Origin: Mycolicibacterium brumae | GTDB taxonomy: Bacteria > Actinomycetota > Actinomycetes > Mycobacteriales > Mycobacteriaceae | Assembly: GCF_025215495.1 (NCBI RefSeq) | Contig: NZ_CP104302.1 | Coordinates: 2,170,001 to 2,234,000, forward strand | Direction: 5' to 3' | Length of the DNA: 64,000 nucleotides | Part shown: positions 42,214 to 52,802 of the stretch, piece by piece | How the letters are laid out: each line of letters begins with the position of its first letter | How positions within the stretch are numbered: the stretch's first letter is position 1 | Made by a program: the position numbers and the translations under genes | Notes under the pieces: generated by a model | What the model was told of the DNA's origin: nothing | Seen by the model: only the letters and a program-made list of their open reading frames with translations | Databases searched by the model: none

Positions 42214-42338
42214 GACTCAGACGGTGCCCAAACGTCTGAGCTCTTCGCCGCCTCGTTCCTCGGCAGCTCGACTCAGACGGCGCCCAAACGTCTGAGCTCT
42301 TCGCCGCCTCGTTCCTCGGCAGCTCGACTCAGACGGTG
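42214..42338 (-). repeat. 56-bp tandem repeat of GAGGAACGA hairpin elements at the sufT stop
   Basis: Two full 56-bp copies (42214-42269 and 42270-42325, one mismatch) and a partial third running into sufT. Each contains, on the minus strand, CGTCTGAG-TCGA-GCTGCC-GAGGAACGA-GGCGGC-GAAGAG-CTCAGACG (elements at 42279-42233 and 42335-42289). Arms of 8 bp and an inner 6-bp stem pair fully, allowing one G-U. The 5' arm of the gene-proximal copy contains the sufT stop codon. Confidence 0.85.
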
Positions 42339-42673
42339 AACCCCAGCGCGCGGAGTTGCTCGCGGCCGTCGTCGGTGATCTTGTCCGGGCCCCACGGCGG
42401 CATCCAGACCCAGTTGATCCGGATCTCGTCGACCAATCCGGCGCCGACCAGGGCGGTGCGGGTCTGATCCTCGATGACATCGGTCAGCGGGCAGGCCGGC
42501 GAGGTCAGCGTCATGTCCACCATGGCGACCTTTCCGGTGTCCTCGGCGTTGATGGCCAGCCCGTAGACCAGGCCCAGGTCCACGACGTTGATGCCCAGTT
42601 CGGGGTCGACGACGTCGTGCATGGCCTCCTCGACGTCGGCCAGCAAAGCCTCTTCGGCGGTCAGTTCACTCAT
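42329..42673 (-). CDS. sufT: SufT/MIP18-family Fe-S assembly protein (DUF59)
   Basis: 114 residues with the DUF59 core DPELGINVVDLGLVYGLAI, the conserved Cys in LTSPACPLTDVI and the C-terminal VWMPPWGPDKIT. Aids maturation of Fe-S proteins. Last gene of the sufR-B-D-C-S-U-T operon. Its ribosome binding site (GAGGAGG) is supplied by the repeat element between it and sufU. Confidence 0.92.
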   Translation of the reverse strand: MSELTAEEALLADVEEAMHDVVDPELGINVVDLGLVYGLAINAEDTGKVAMVDMTLTSPACPLTDVIEDQTRTALVGAGLVDEIRINWVWMPPWGPDKITDDGREQLRALGFTV

Positions 42674-42731
42674 CGCTCGCTCCTCCTCGGGGCTCGTTCC
42701 TCGCCCCGCATCGTCGACTCGCGTCGCTCAT
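42666..42731 (-). CDS. Micro-ORF bridging sufU and sufT, within a MIRU-like element
   Basis: ATG 42731 overlaps the sufU stop (ATGA). The frame encodes 21 residues (MSDASRRCGARNEPRGGASD, then E) and stops at TGA 42668-42666, inside the first codons of sufT (ATGAGTGA). Overlap at both ends is the property described for mycobacterial interspersed repetitive units. The body includes GGGGC-GAGGAACGA-GCCCC-GAGGAG (42717-42683 region), the hairpin core of this window's repeat family. It may serve as a translational-coupling bridge rather than make a useful peptide. Confidence 0.6.
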   Translation of the reverse strand: MSDASRRCGARNEPRGGASDE

Positions 42732-43189
42732 GACTGCTCCTCGTGTTTCGCGGCGCTGGCGGCGGCCAGCGCGTCCTTGAAAGCCATCCAGCCCAGCAGC
42801 GCGCATTTGACCCGGGCCGGGTACTTCGACACTCCGGCGAACGCGATTCCATCGCCGATCAATTCCTCGTCGCCCTCGATCGCGCCGCGGGAGGAGATCA
42901 TCTCGGTGAAGGCGGTCACCGATTTGAGCGCGTCGCCGACGCCGGCGCCGATGACCTGGTCGGCCAGCACCGAGGTGGCGGCCTGGCTGATCGAGCAGCC
43001 CTGCCCGTCGTAGGAGACGTCGGTGACGGTCTCGCCGTCGTCGGACAGAGTGACCCGCAGCGTCACCTCGTCGCCGCAGGTGGGGTTGACCTGGAAGGAC
43101 TCGGCGTCGAACGGCGCGCGCAGGCCGCGGTGGTGCGGGTGCTTGTAGTGGTCCAGGATCACGTCCTGGTACATCTGTTCCATTCTCAC
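42728..43189 (-). CDS. sufU: SufU-type Fe-S scaffold / sulfur-transfer protein
   Basis: 153 residues. The three zinc-ligand Cys are in NPTCGDE, GQGCSISQ and VKCALLGW, with the SufU-specific insertion (TEMISSRGAIEGDEELIGDG). Accepts sulfur from SufS. GTG 43189 has GAGGG 7 nt upstream; ATG 43183 is an alternative. 10 bp after sufS. Confidence 0.94.
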   Translation of the reverse strand: MRMEQMYQDVILDHYKHPHHRGLRAPFDAESFQVNPTCGDEVTLRVTLSDDGETVTDVSYDGQGCSISQAATSVLADQVIGAGVGDALKSVTAFTEMISSRGAIEGDEELIGDGIAFAGVSKYPARVKCALLGWMAFKDALAAASAAKHEEQS

Positions 43190-43199
43190 CGCGCGGCCC

Positions 43200-45225
<2,026 letters not shown>

Positions 45226-45229
<4 letters not shown>

Positions 45230-46401
45230 GAGGTTCTCGATTCGGTGATGGCCAACTCTTGTTCGATGGCGTCGGTCAGGCGATCGCGGACGGCTGGAAC
45301 CGCGATCTTGGCGATGATTTCGTTGAAGAAGCCGCGGACCACGAGCCGGCGAGCCTGGTCCTCGGGGATGCCGCGGGCGCGCAGGTAGAACAGCTGCTCG
45401 TCGTCGAAACGGCCGGTCGCGCTGGCGTGTCCGGCGCCGACGATCTCGCCGGTCTCGATCTCCAGGTTCGGCACGGAGTCGGCGCGCGCGCCGTCGGTCA
45501 GCAGCAGGTTGCGGTTGACCTCGAAGGTGTCGGTGCCCTCGGCTGCGGCGCGGATCAGCACGTCGCCGATCCACACGGTGTGCGCGTCGGGCTTCGATGA
45601 GGCCGGGTCGCCCTGCACGGCGCCCTTGTAGAGCACGTCGGATTTGCAGTTGGGGTGCGAATGATCCACCAGCAGACGGGATTCGAAGAACTGGCCGTCG
45701 TCGGCGAAGTAGGTGCCCAGCAGCTTGGCCTCGCCACCGGGGCCCGCGTAGCGGGTCAGCACGGTGGTGCGCACGACGTCTCCGCCGAGGGTCACGTTGA
45801 CGTGGCCGAGGTAGCCGTCGCGGCCGATCACCGCGTGCTGGCTGGACACGTGCACGGCGTCGTCGGCCCAGTCGGCGATGAACACCACGCCGAGGCGGGC
45901 GGACTGGCCGACGATGAGTTCGACGTTGTCGGCGTAGATGCCGCTGCCGCGCAGGTCGATCACCGCGGTGGCCTGCGCCAGTTCCTCGACGCGGATCTGC
46001 AGGTGCCCGTAGTCGACGGCGCCGTCACCGGGGCCGGTGACGGTGATCTCGATCGGCTCGGCGAGCTCCACACCGCGGCCCACCGTCACCACGGTGGCCG
46101 TGGCGAACGACGAATACGCTTGGGCGGCAATGCGATCGGTGGGCGCACCGGCCTTGCCGAGGCGGTCGTCGTCGCGGCCGACGGTCTCGACCGTCACGCC
46201 GTCGCGATCGGTCACGGTGACGGTGGCCTGACCGCGCTCGGCGGCGACCACGTCGTGCAGGCCGCGCAGCCGGCGCAGCGGGGTGAAGCGCCACAGCTCG
46301 TCGCGGCCGCCGGGCACCTCGAAGGCGTCGACGTCGAACGAGCTGAACAGCTCACCCTTGTTCACGGCAGCAAGCGTGCTGCCTTCGGTGTGTTGCGACA
46401 T
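45226..46401 (-). CDS. sufD: Fe-S assembly scaffold subunit SufD
   Basis: 391 residues with a beta-helix core (e.g. GKLLGTYFADDGQFFESRLLVDHSHPNCKS-type motif around 225-255) and C-terminal SFATGRFDDEQLFYLRARGI-like helices shared with SufB. Pairs with SufB and SufC. Start overlaps the sufB stop. Confidence 0.94.
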
Positions 46402-47834
46402 CAGCCGACCGCGCCTTCCATCTGCAGTTCGATCAGCCGGTTGAGCTCCAGGGCGTACTCCATCGGGAGTTCCTTGGCGATCGGCTCGACGAACCCGCGG
46501 ACCACCATGGCCATCGCCTCGTCCTCGGTCAGCCCGCGGCTCATCAGGTAGAACATCTGGTTCTCGCTGACCTTGCTCACGGTGGCCTCGTGCCCCATCG
46601 TGACGTTGTCCTCGCGGATGTCGACATAGGGGTAGGTGTCGGAGCGGCTGATGGTGTCCACCAGCAGCGCGTCACACTTCACGCTGGCCTTGGAGCCGGC
46701 CGCGCCCTTGTTGACCTGGACCAGGCCGCGGTAGGACGCCCGGCCGCCGCCGCGGGCGACGGACTTGCTGACGATATTGGAGCTGGTGTTGGGCGCCAGG
46801 TGCAGCATCTTCGCGCCGGTGTCCTGGTGCTGGCCCTCGCCGGCGAACGCCACCGAGAGCACCTCGCCCTTGGCGTGCTCGCCGGTCATCCACACCGCCG
46901 GGTACTTCATGGTGACCTTGGAGCCGATATTGCCGTCGATCCACTCCATGGTGGCCCCGGCCTCGGCGCGGGCGCGCTTGGTGACCAGGTTGTAGACGTT
47001 GTTCGACCAGTTCTGGATGGTGGTGTAGCGCACCCGGGCGCCCGGCTTGACGATGATCTCCACCACCGCCGAGTGCAGCGAGTCGGACTTGTAGATCGGC
47101 GCGGTGCAGCCCTCCACGTAGTGCACGTAGGAGCCCTCGTCGGCGATGATCAGGGTCCGCTCGAACTGGCCCATGTTCTCGGTGTTGATCCGGAAGTAGG
47201 CCTGCAGCGGGATGTCGACGTGCACGCCGGGCGGCACGTAGATGAAGCTGCCGCCGGACCACACCGCGGTGTTCAGCGCGGAGAACTTGTTGTCCCCGGC
47301 CGGGATGACGGTGCCGAAGTGCTCGCGGAAGATCTCCGGGTGCTCCCGCAGGCCGGAGTCGGTGTCCAGGAAGATGACGCCCTGGGCCTCCAGGTCCTCG
47401 CGGATCTGGTGGTAGACCACCTCCGACTCGTACTGCGCGGCGACGCCGGCGACCAGGCGCTGCTTCTCCGCCTCCGGGATGCCGAGCCGGTCGTAGGTGT
47501 TCTTGATGTCCTCGGGCAGTTCCTCCCAGGAGGTGGCCTGCTTCTCGGTGGAGCGGACGAAGTACTTGATGTTGTCGAAGTCGATCCCGGTCAGGTCCGA
47601 GCCCCAGTTCGGCATCGGCTTCTTCTCGAAGGTGCGCAGCGCCCGCAGCCGGGCCTCCAACATCCACTCCGGTTCGTTCTTCTTGCCGGAGATGTCGCGC
47701 ACCACCGCCTCGGACAGGCCGCGGGTGGCGGCCGCGCCCGCGGCGTCGGAGTCGGCCCAACCGTAGCCGTAGTGGCCCAGCGAGGCGATGGTCTCCTCTT
47801 GGGTCAACGGCTCCGGTGTTGCTTCGAGAGTCAT
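46401..47834 (-). CDS. sufB: Fe-S assembly scaffold subunit SufB (no intein)
   Basis: 477 residues, the length of an uninterrupted SufB. Conserved segments include [37 protein letters not shown], and [20 protein letters not shown] near the end. M. tuberculosis SufB carries an intein; none is present here. Builds the nascent cluster with SufC and SufD. Confidence 0.96.
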   Translation of the reverse strand: MTLEATPEPLTQEETIASLGHYGYGWADSDAAGAAATRGLSEAVVRDISGKKNEPEWMLEARLRALRTFEKKPMPNWGSDLTGIDFDNIKYFVRSTEKQATSWEELPEDIKNTYDRLGIPEAEKQRLVAGVAAQYESEVVYHQIREDLEAQGVIFLDTDSGLREHPEIFREHFGTVIPAGDNKFSALNTAVWSGGSFIYVPPGVHVDIPLQAYFRINTENMGQFERTLIIADEGSYVHYVEGCTAPIYKSDSLHSAVVEIIVKPGARVRYTTIQNWSNNVYNLVTKRARAEAGATMEWIDGNIGSKVTMKYPAVWMTGEHAKGEVLSVAFAGEGQHQDTGAKMLHLAPNTSSNIVSKSVARGGGRASYRGLVQVNKGAAGSKASVKCDALLVDTISRSDTYPYVDIREDNVTMGHEATVSKVSENQMFYLMSRGLTEDEAMAMVVRGFVEPIAKELPMEYALELNRLIELQMEGAVG

Positions 47835-47863
47835 GGCGACGCTCTCCTGTTCGTTGTGGGTGC

Positions 47864-48592
47864 TTACTGTGCTGCCGGGCTGAGCGGCACATGGGTGGTG
47901 CAGGCGCAGTCGCCGTTGACGATGGTCGCCAACCGCTGCACGTGGGTGCCGAGCAGCTCGGACATGGCCTGCTGCTCGGCCTCGCAGAGCTCCGGGAACT
48001 CCTCGGCGACGTGCGACACCGGGCAGTGGTGCTGGCAGATCTGCACGCCCCGGATGGGGCCGCCGACCTCGGCGGTGCTGGTGACGTATCCGGCGCGGGT
48101 CAGCGCCTCGGCGATCCGACCGGCCGCGGCCTCGACCGCGGCGTCGTCGGCGCCGTCGGCGGCTGCGACGCCGTCGAGGATGGCGTCGATGCGACGACGG
48201 GCGAAGACCCGGACAGCGTCCTCGCCGCCGATTTCGCGGAGCTGGCGGATCGCGGCGGAGGCCAGGTCGTCGTAGGCGTGCTCCAACTTGGCCCGGCCCG
48301 CGGCGGTCAGCAGGTACCGCTTGGCGGGGCGGCCCCGGCCGACCTGCTGCCAGGACTCGGCGGCGACCGCCTGGGCGTCACCGGCGTCGGTCAGCGCGTC
48401 GAGGTGCCTGCGCACGCCCGCCGCCGAGATGCCGAGCCGCTCCGAGATCGCGCCGGCGGTGACCGGCCCGGATTCCAGCAGCAGCCGAACAATGGCCTGA
48501 CGGGTGTCACCGTCGCCGGGCGCGCACGCCGCCCCGGCGGCCGCCTCAGCAGCCCCGGGCGCGACCACGCGAGCGCCGGAACGGATTTTCAC
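47864..48592 (-). CDS. sufR: SufR-type Fe-S-sensing repressor of the suf operon
   Basis: 242 residues from GTG 48592. N-terminal winged helix ([20 protein letters not shown], then [12 protein letters not shown] wing) and a C-terminal Cys cluster ([24 protein letters not shown]) fit to ligate an Fe-S cluster. Holo-SufR represses suf transcription. It heads the operon, and a SufR-type operator overlaps its start. A TTG 18 bp upstream is a less likely start. Confidence 0.9.
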   Translation of the reverse strand: MKIRSGARVVAPGAAEAAAGAACAPGDGDTRQAIVRLLLESGPVTAGAISERLGISAAGVRRHLDALTDAGDAQAVAAESWQQVGRGRPAKRYLLTAAGRAKLEHAYDDLASAAIRQLREIGGEDAVRVFARRRIDAILDGVAAADGADDAAVEAAAGRIAEALTRAGYVTSTAEVGGPIRGVQICQHHCPVSHVAEEFPELCEAEQQAMSELLGTHVQRLATIVNGDCACTTHVPLSPAAQ

Positions 48593-48603
48593 AACACCAG
48601 TGT
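48589..48603. promoter_or_regulatory. SufR operator over the sufR start codon
   Basis: On the minus strand ACACTGGTGTTGTGA fits ACACT-N5-TGTGA, the SufR palindrome I recall for the M. tuberculosis suf promoter. The GTG start is embedded in it, so repressor binding would occlude the start region of a short or leaderless message. Confidence 0.75.
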
Positions 48604-48690
48604 GACGCAATTCGAATGGGCCCGTCTAGCAAGGTCACCCTTACCCCGTTGCCGGTATTGCCCGCCCCCGCAGGTGGTTAGGCTGCCAGG

Positions 48691-50355
48691 GTGCCACGCA
48701 AGTCGCTGAGTTCGTCGATCGCCCAATGGCACGGCGATGAGCGCACCATCGGGCGCCCACTGAACACCGGCGAACTCACCGCGCTGCGCCGCACCCGGCT
48801 CTTCGGGGCCACCGGCACCATGCTGATGGCCATCGGCGCGCTGGGCGCCGGCGCCCGGCCGGTCATCCAGGACCCGACGTTCGGGGTCCGGGTGCTCAAC
48901 CTGCCGTCGCGCATCCAGACCGTCGCGCTGACCATGACCACCACCGGCGCGGTGATGATGGCGCTGGCCTGGCTGCTGCTGGGCCGATTCACCGTCGGCA
49001 AACGCCGGATGACCCGCAGCCAGCTGGACCGCACCCTGATGCTGTGGATGCTGCCGCTGCTCATCGCCCCGCCGATGTACAGCAAGGACGTCTACTCCTA
49101 CCTGGCGCAGAGTGAGATCGCCCGCAACGGGCTGGACCCGTACAAGGTGGGCCCGGCCACCGGGCTCGGCCTGGACCACGTGTTCACGCTCTCGGTGCCG
49201 AGCCTGTGGCGGGAGACACCCGCGCCCTACGGGCCGCTGTTCCTGTGGATCGGGCGCGGCATCTCCGAACTCACCGGCGAGAACATCGTCGCCGCCGTGT
49301 TGTGTCACCGGCTCGTCGTGCTGATCGGCGTCGGGCTGATCATCTGGGCGGTGCCCCGGCTGGCCCGGCGCTGCGGAGTCGCCGAGGTCAGCGCCATGTG
49401 GCTGGGCGCGGCCAACCCGCTGCTGCTGATGCACCTGGTGGCCGGCATCCACAACGAGGCGCTGATGCTCGGGCTGATGCTGGCCGGCGTGGAACTCGCG
49501 CTGCGCGGCGTGGAGTCCCGGCGACGACTGGTGCCGCAGCCACCGAGCTGGCCGACCGACCGCGCCGCGCTGCGGCGCTGGCTGCCGGTGCTGGAACTGG
49601 TGGCCGGCACCGTGCTGATCGCGATGAGCAGCCAGATCAAGCTGCCGTCGCTGTTGGCCGTCGGGTTCGTCGCGATGGCGCTGGCGCACCGCTGGGGCGG
49701 CACCGTGCGCGCGTTCTTCACCGCCAGCGCAGGGTTGGGCATGCTGTCGATCCTGGTCATCGTGGCGATCGGCAAACTCAGCGGTCTGGGCTTCGGCTGG
49801 CTGTTCACCCTGGGCACCGCCAACGTGGTGCGCAGCTGGATGTCCCCGCCGACGCTGCTGGCCCTGGGCGCCGGGCAGATCGGGATCTTCCTGCGCCTCG
49901 GTGACCACACCACCTCGGTGCTGGCGCTGACCCGCGCCATCGGCGTGCTGCTGATCGCGATCGTGGTGACCTGGCTGCTGCTGATGGTGCTGCGCGGCAA
50001 ACTGCACCCGGTCGGCGGGCTCGGGGTGGCCCTGGGCGCGACGGTGCTGCTGTTCCCCGTCGTGCAGCCCTGGTACCTGCTGTGGGCGATCATCCCGCTG
50101 GCCTGCTGGGCCACCCGGCCGAACTTCCGCCGGGCGGTGATCGGATTCACCCTGTTGGTCGGGATCTTCGGGCCGACGGCCAACGGCGACCGGTTCGCGT
50201 TGTTCCAGATCTTCGACGCCACCGTGGCCAGCACCGTCATCGTCGCGTTGATCATCGCCTGCACCTACCGCCGGCTGCCCTGGCGGAGGCTGCCGCCGAC
50301 CGCTCCGGTCGACGACCCGGTTCCACCCGACGAGGCGGTTCCGGCGGCCAAGTAG
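48691..50355 (+). CDS. mptB: Polyprenol-phosphate-mannose alpha-(1,6)-mannosyltransferase MptB
   Basis: 554 residues, GT-C fold with about 13 hydrophobic helices. The first extracytoplasmic loop has MYSKDVYSYLAQSEIARNG with the acidic catalytic residue, and a later GIHNEALMLGLML helix is typical of the family. Adds mannose to the lipomannan core from the periplasmic side. It corresponds to Rv1459c and is divergent from sufR. TAGGCT at 48679-48684 lies 6 nt before the GTG, a likely leaderless promoter. Confidence 0.92.
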   Translation: MPRKSLSSSIAQWHGDERTIGRPLNTGELTALRRTRLFGATGTMLMAIGALGAGARPVIQDPTFGVRVLNLPSRIQTVALTMTTTGAVMMALAWLLLGRFTVGKRRMTRSQLDRTLMLWMLPLLIAPPMYSKDVYSYLAQSEIARNGLDPYKVGPATGLGLDHVFTLSVPSLWRETPAPYGPLFLWIGRGISELTGENIVAAVLCHRLVVLIGVGLIIWAVPRLARRCGVAEVSAMWLGAANPLLLMHLVAGIHNEALMLGLMLAGVELALRGVESRRRLVPQPPSWPTDRAALRRWLPVLELVAGTVLIAMSSQIKLPSLLAVGFVAMALAHRWGGTVRAFFTASAGLGMLSILVIVAIGKLSGLGFGWLFTLGTANVVRSWMSPPTLLALGAGQIGIFLRLGDHTTSVLALTRAIGVLLIAIVVTWLLLMVLRGKLHPVGGLGVALGATVLLFPVVQPWYLLWAIIPLACWATRPNFRRAVIGFTLLVGIFGPTANGDRFALFQIFDATVASTVIVALIIACTYRRLPWRRLPPTAPVDDPVPPDEAVPAAK

Positions 50356-50366
50356 GCTGCTTGCTC
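50353..50366 (+). promoter_or_regulatory. -10 element overlapping the mptB stop codon
   Basis: TAGGCT at 50353-50358 begins with the mptB stop TAG and lies 8 nt before GTG 50367, giving the ABC operon its own start at the end of mptB. Confidence 0.45.
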
Positions 50367-51299
50367 GTGAGTTCGGCATCAGATCGCCCGGTCGTGCGGC
50401 TGCGCGGGGTGGATAAGCGCTACGGCGACACCCTGGCCGTTTCCGGGCTGGATCTCGACGTGGCGCCCGCCGAGGTGTTCGCGCTGCTGGGCCCCAACGG
50501 CGCCGGCAAGACCACCACCGTGGAGATGTGCGAGGGCTTCGTGCGCCCGGACGCCGGGACGGTCGAGGTGCTCGGCCTGGACCCGCGGGCCGACAACGAG
50601 GCGCTGCGCCCCCGGATCGGCGTCATGCTGCAGGGCGGTGGCGGTTACCCGGCCGCCCGCGCCGGAGAGATGCTGCGGCTGGTCGCCGCGTATTCGGCAA
50701 ATCCGCTGGACCCGGACTGGCTGCTGGACACCCTCGGCCTGACCGACGCCGCCCGCACCACCTACCGTCGGCTCTCCGGCGGTCAGCAGCAGCGCCTGGC
50801 GCTGGCCTGCGCCATCGTCGGCCACCCCGAACTGGTGTTCCTCGACGAGCCGACCGCCGGGATGGACGCGCATGCCCGACTGGTGGTGTGGGAGCTGATC
50901 GACGCGCTGCGCCGCGACGGGGTGAGCGTCGTGCTGACCACCCACCACCTCAACGAGGCCGAGGAACTGGCCGACAGGATCATGATCATCGACCACGGCA
51001 AGACCGTCGCGGCCGGCACCCCGGCGGAGCTGACCCGGGCCGGCGCGGAAGACCAGCTGCGGTTCTCCGCGCCGCCGCGGCTGGACCTGGCGCTGTTGAC
51101 CTCCGTGCTGCCGGAGGGGTACCGGGCCAGCGAGATCAGCACCGGCGAATACCTGGTGGAAGGCAATATCGACCCGCAGGTGCTGGCCACCGTCACCTCC
51201 TGGGCGGCGCGGCTGAACGTGCTGGCCACCGGGATGCGGGTGGAGCAGCGCAGCCTCGAAGACGTCTTCCTGGAGCTGACCGGACGGGAGCTGCGATGA
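50367..51299 (+). CDS. ABC exporter ATP-binding protein
   Basis: 310 residues of the DrrA/CcmA type: Walker A GPNGAGKTT, signature LSGGQQQRLALA, Walker B LVFLDEPTAGMD, then a C-terminal regulatory extension (about 220-310). Works with the permease that overlaps its stop. Equivalent to Rv1458c by position; substrate unknown, possibly envelope lipid or drug. Confidence 0.92.
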   Translation: MSSASDRPVVRLRGVDKRYGDTLAVSGLDLDVAPAEVFALLGPNGAGKTTTVEMCEGFVRPDAGTVEVLGLDPRADNEALRPRIGVMLQGGGGYPAARAGEMLRLVAAYSANPLDPDWLLDTLGLTDAARTTYRRLSGGQQQRLALACAIVGHPELVFLDEPTAGMDAHARLVVWELIDALRRDGVSVVLTTHHLNEAEELADRIMIIDHGKTVAAGTPAELTRAGAEDQLRFSAPPRLDLALLTSVLPEGYRASEISTGEYLVEGNIDPQVLATVTSWAARLNVLATGMRVEQRSLEDVFLELTGRELR

Positions 51300-52078
51300 C
51301 CATGTTGTTCCCACCGGGCACCTTCGCGCCGGACCCGCGGCCCTCGACGCCGGCGCAGATGCTGCGCGCGCAGTACTCGCTGGAGCTCAAGCTGCTGCTG
51401 CGCAACGGCGAACAGCTGCTGCTGATCATGTTCATCCCGATCACCCTGCTGATCGGGCTCACCCTGCTGCCCCTCGGCGACGTCGGGCCGGACCGGGTCG
51501 GGGTGTTCACCCCGGCGATCATGGCGCTGGCGGTGATCTCCACCGCGTTCACCGGGCAGGCCATCGCGGTCGCGTTCGACCGCCGTTACGGCGCTCTGAA
51601 ACGCCTCGGCGCCACCGCGCTGCCGGTGTGGGGCGTCATCGTCGGCAAGCTGCTGGCGGTGGTGACGGTGGTGTTCCTGCAGGCGGTGCTGCTCGGCGCG
51701 ATCGCGTTCGCCCTCGGCTGGCGGCCGTCTCCGGCCGGGCTGGCGCTGGGCGCGCTGGTGATGGGTGTGGGCACCGCGTCGTTCGCCGCGATGGGGTTGC
51801 TGCTCGGCGGCACCCTGAAGGCCGAGATCGTGCTGGCGGTGGCCAACCTGGGCTGGTTCGTCTTCGCCGGCCTGGGCGCGCTGGTGCTGCCCTCGGGCGA
51901 CGGGCTGGTGCCGGCGCCGGTGCGTGAGATCGCCCGACTGACCCCGTCGGGCGCGCTGACCGAAGGGCTGAGCCTCGCGACGGGCGCGGCGTCGCTGAGC
52001 TGGTTCGCCCTGGGCGTGCTGCTGGTCTGGGGCGTGGTCTGCGGCGTGGCGGCGCGGCGCTGGTTCCGCTTCACCTGA
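51296..52078 (+). CDS. ABC-2 type exporter permease
   Basis: 260 residues with six hydrophobic helices after a cytoplasmic N-terminus (FAPDPRPSTPAQMLRAQYSLELKLLLRNGEQ). FDRRYGALKRLGATALP is the family loop. ATG overlaps the ATPase stop by 4 nt. Corresponds to one of the Rv1456c-1457c region permeases, ahead of ctaA. M. tuberculosis has a second permease-like gene that is not seen here. Confidence 0.88.
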   Translation: MTMLFPPGTFAPDPRPSTPAQMLRAQYSLELKLLLRNGEQLLLIMFIPITLLIGLTLLPLGDVGPDRVGVFTPAIMALAVISTAFTGQAIAVAFDRRYGALKRLGATALPVWGVIVGKLLAVVTVVFLQAVLLGAIAFALGWRPSPAGLALGALVMGVGTASFAAMGLLLGGTLKAEIVLAVANLGWFVFAGLGALVLPSGDGLVPAPVREIARLTPSGALTEGLSLATGAASLSWFALGVLLVWGVVCGVAARRWFRFT

Positions 52079-52107
52079 TTTCAGCTGTGCTTCGGCTTCG
52101 GCTGGGT

Positions 52108-52722
52108 TCAGCGCAGCGTCGGCAGCAGGTGTTCGAGCTGCCCGACCTCCTCGATATTGTGCGTCACCCAGGCCCGGGCCATCGCATCGGGAAACCTGCG
52201 GGTCAGCACGTAGTTCACCGGGGTGAGCGCTTTCGCGCGGGCCCCGATGTCCAGCACGGACACGTAGTGCGTGCCGCCCGGGCCCGCCGACCAGGTGTGC
52301 TCCAGCTGGAAGATCTGGACGCCGGCGAGCCGCTGGACGAGCCGGATGCCGGTGCGGTCGAGTTTCTCCACCCGGTCCACGACGTCGACGGCGAACTCCT
52401 CGCGGCCCCCGAAGCGCTCCACGATGCGGAACCGGGCGCCCTCGGCCGCGCCGCCGCCGGGAGCGGGTTTGGCGAGTTCCCAGCGGAGGTGGTCCAGCGG
52501 ATGCCAGGCCAGGTAGCGATCGATCACCTGCTCGCCGTACCGCATGGTCCCGCCGAGATTTTCAAACCAGGCCAGCACCTCGTCGGGGGTGACCCCGGCC
52601 AGCGGGCGGTGGTCGATGGTGACGCGCCGCCGCAGGTGCGGATGGCGGTGGTATTCGACGCGCGCGGTGTCGACGGCGCGCAACGGGTAGAGCACGGGGC
52701 GCGTGTGCAGGTCCATGAACAT
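52108..52722 (-). CDS. Diacetylphloroglucinol-hydrolase (PhlG)-like protein
   Basis: 204 residues. The segments YGEQVIDRYLAWHPLDHLRWE and, near the C-terminus, HNIEEVGQLEHLLP (His-x3-Glu) resemble the zinc-binding and catalytic residues of PhlG, which cleaves a C-C bond of acylated phloroglucinols. Substrate here unknown. Divergent from a TetR regulator with a shared operator, so induction by its substrate is likely. Inserted between the ABC permease and ctaA. Confidence 0.6.
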   Translation of the reverse strand: MFMDLHTRPVLYPLRAVDTARVEYHRHPHLRRRVTIDHRPLAGVTPDEVLAWFENLGGTMRYGEQVIDRYLAWHPLDHLRWELAKPAPGGGAAEGARFRIVERFGGREEFAVDVVDRVEKLDRTGIRLVQRLAGVQIFQLEHTWSAGPGGTHYVSVLDIGARAKALTPVNYVLTRRFPDAMARAWVTHNIEEVGQLEHLLPTLR

Positions 52723-52730
52723 CCTTAGAT

Positions 52731-52786
52731 ACGTTTACGTTTCTTATTTGCCAGGGTAAGCTTGCGCGTTAAGAAACGCAATCGTC
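52731..52786. promoter_or_regulatory. Divergent TetR operator
   Basis: ACGTTTCTTA (52737-52746) and TAAGAAACGC (52770-52779) are inverted (9 of 10), 33 bp centre to centre. The similarity extends to 14 of 17 bases if flanks are included. The patch is AT-rich and sits between the hydrolase start and the TetR start, suiting repression of both. Confidence 0.6.
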
Positions 52787-52802
52787 TCTTCTGGGGGTGC
52801 GC

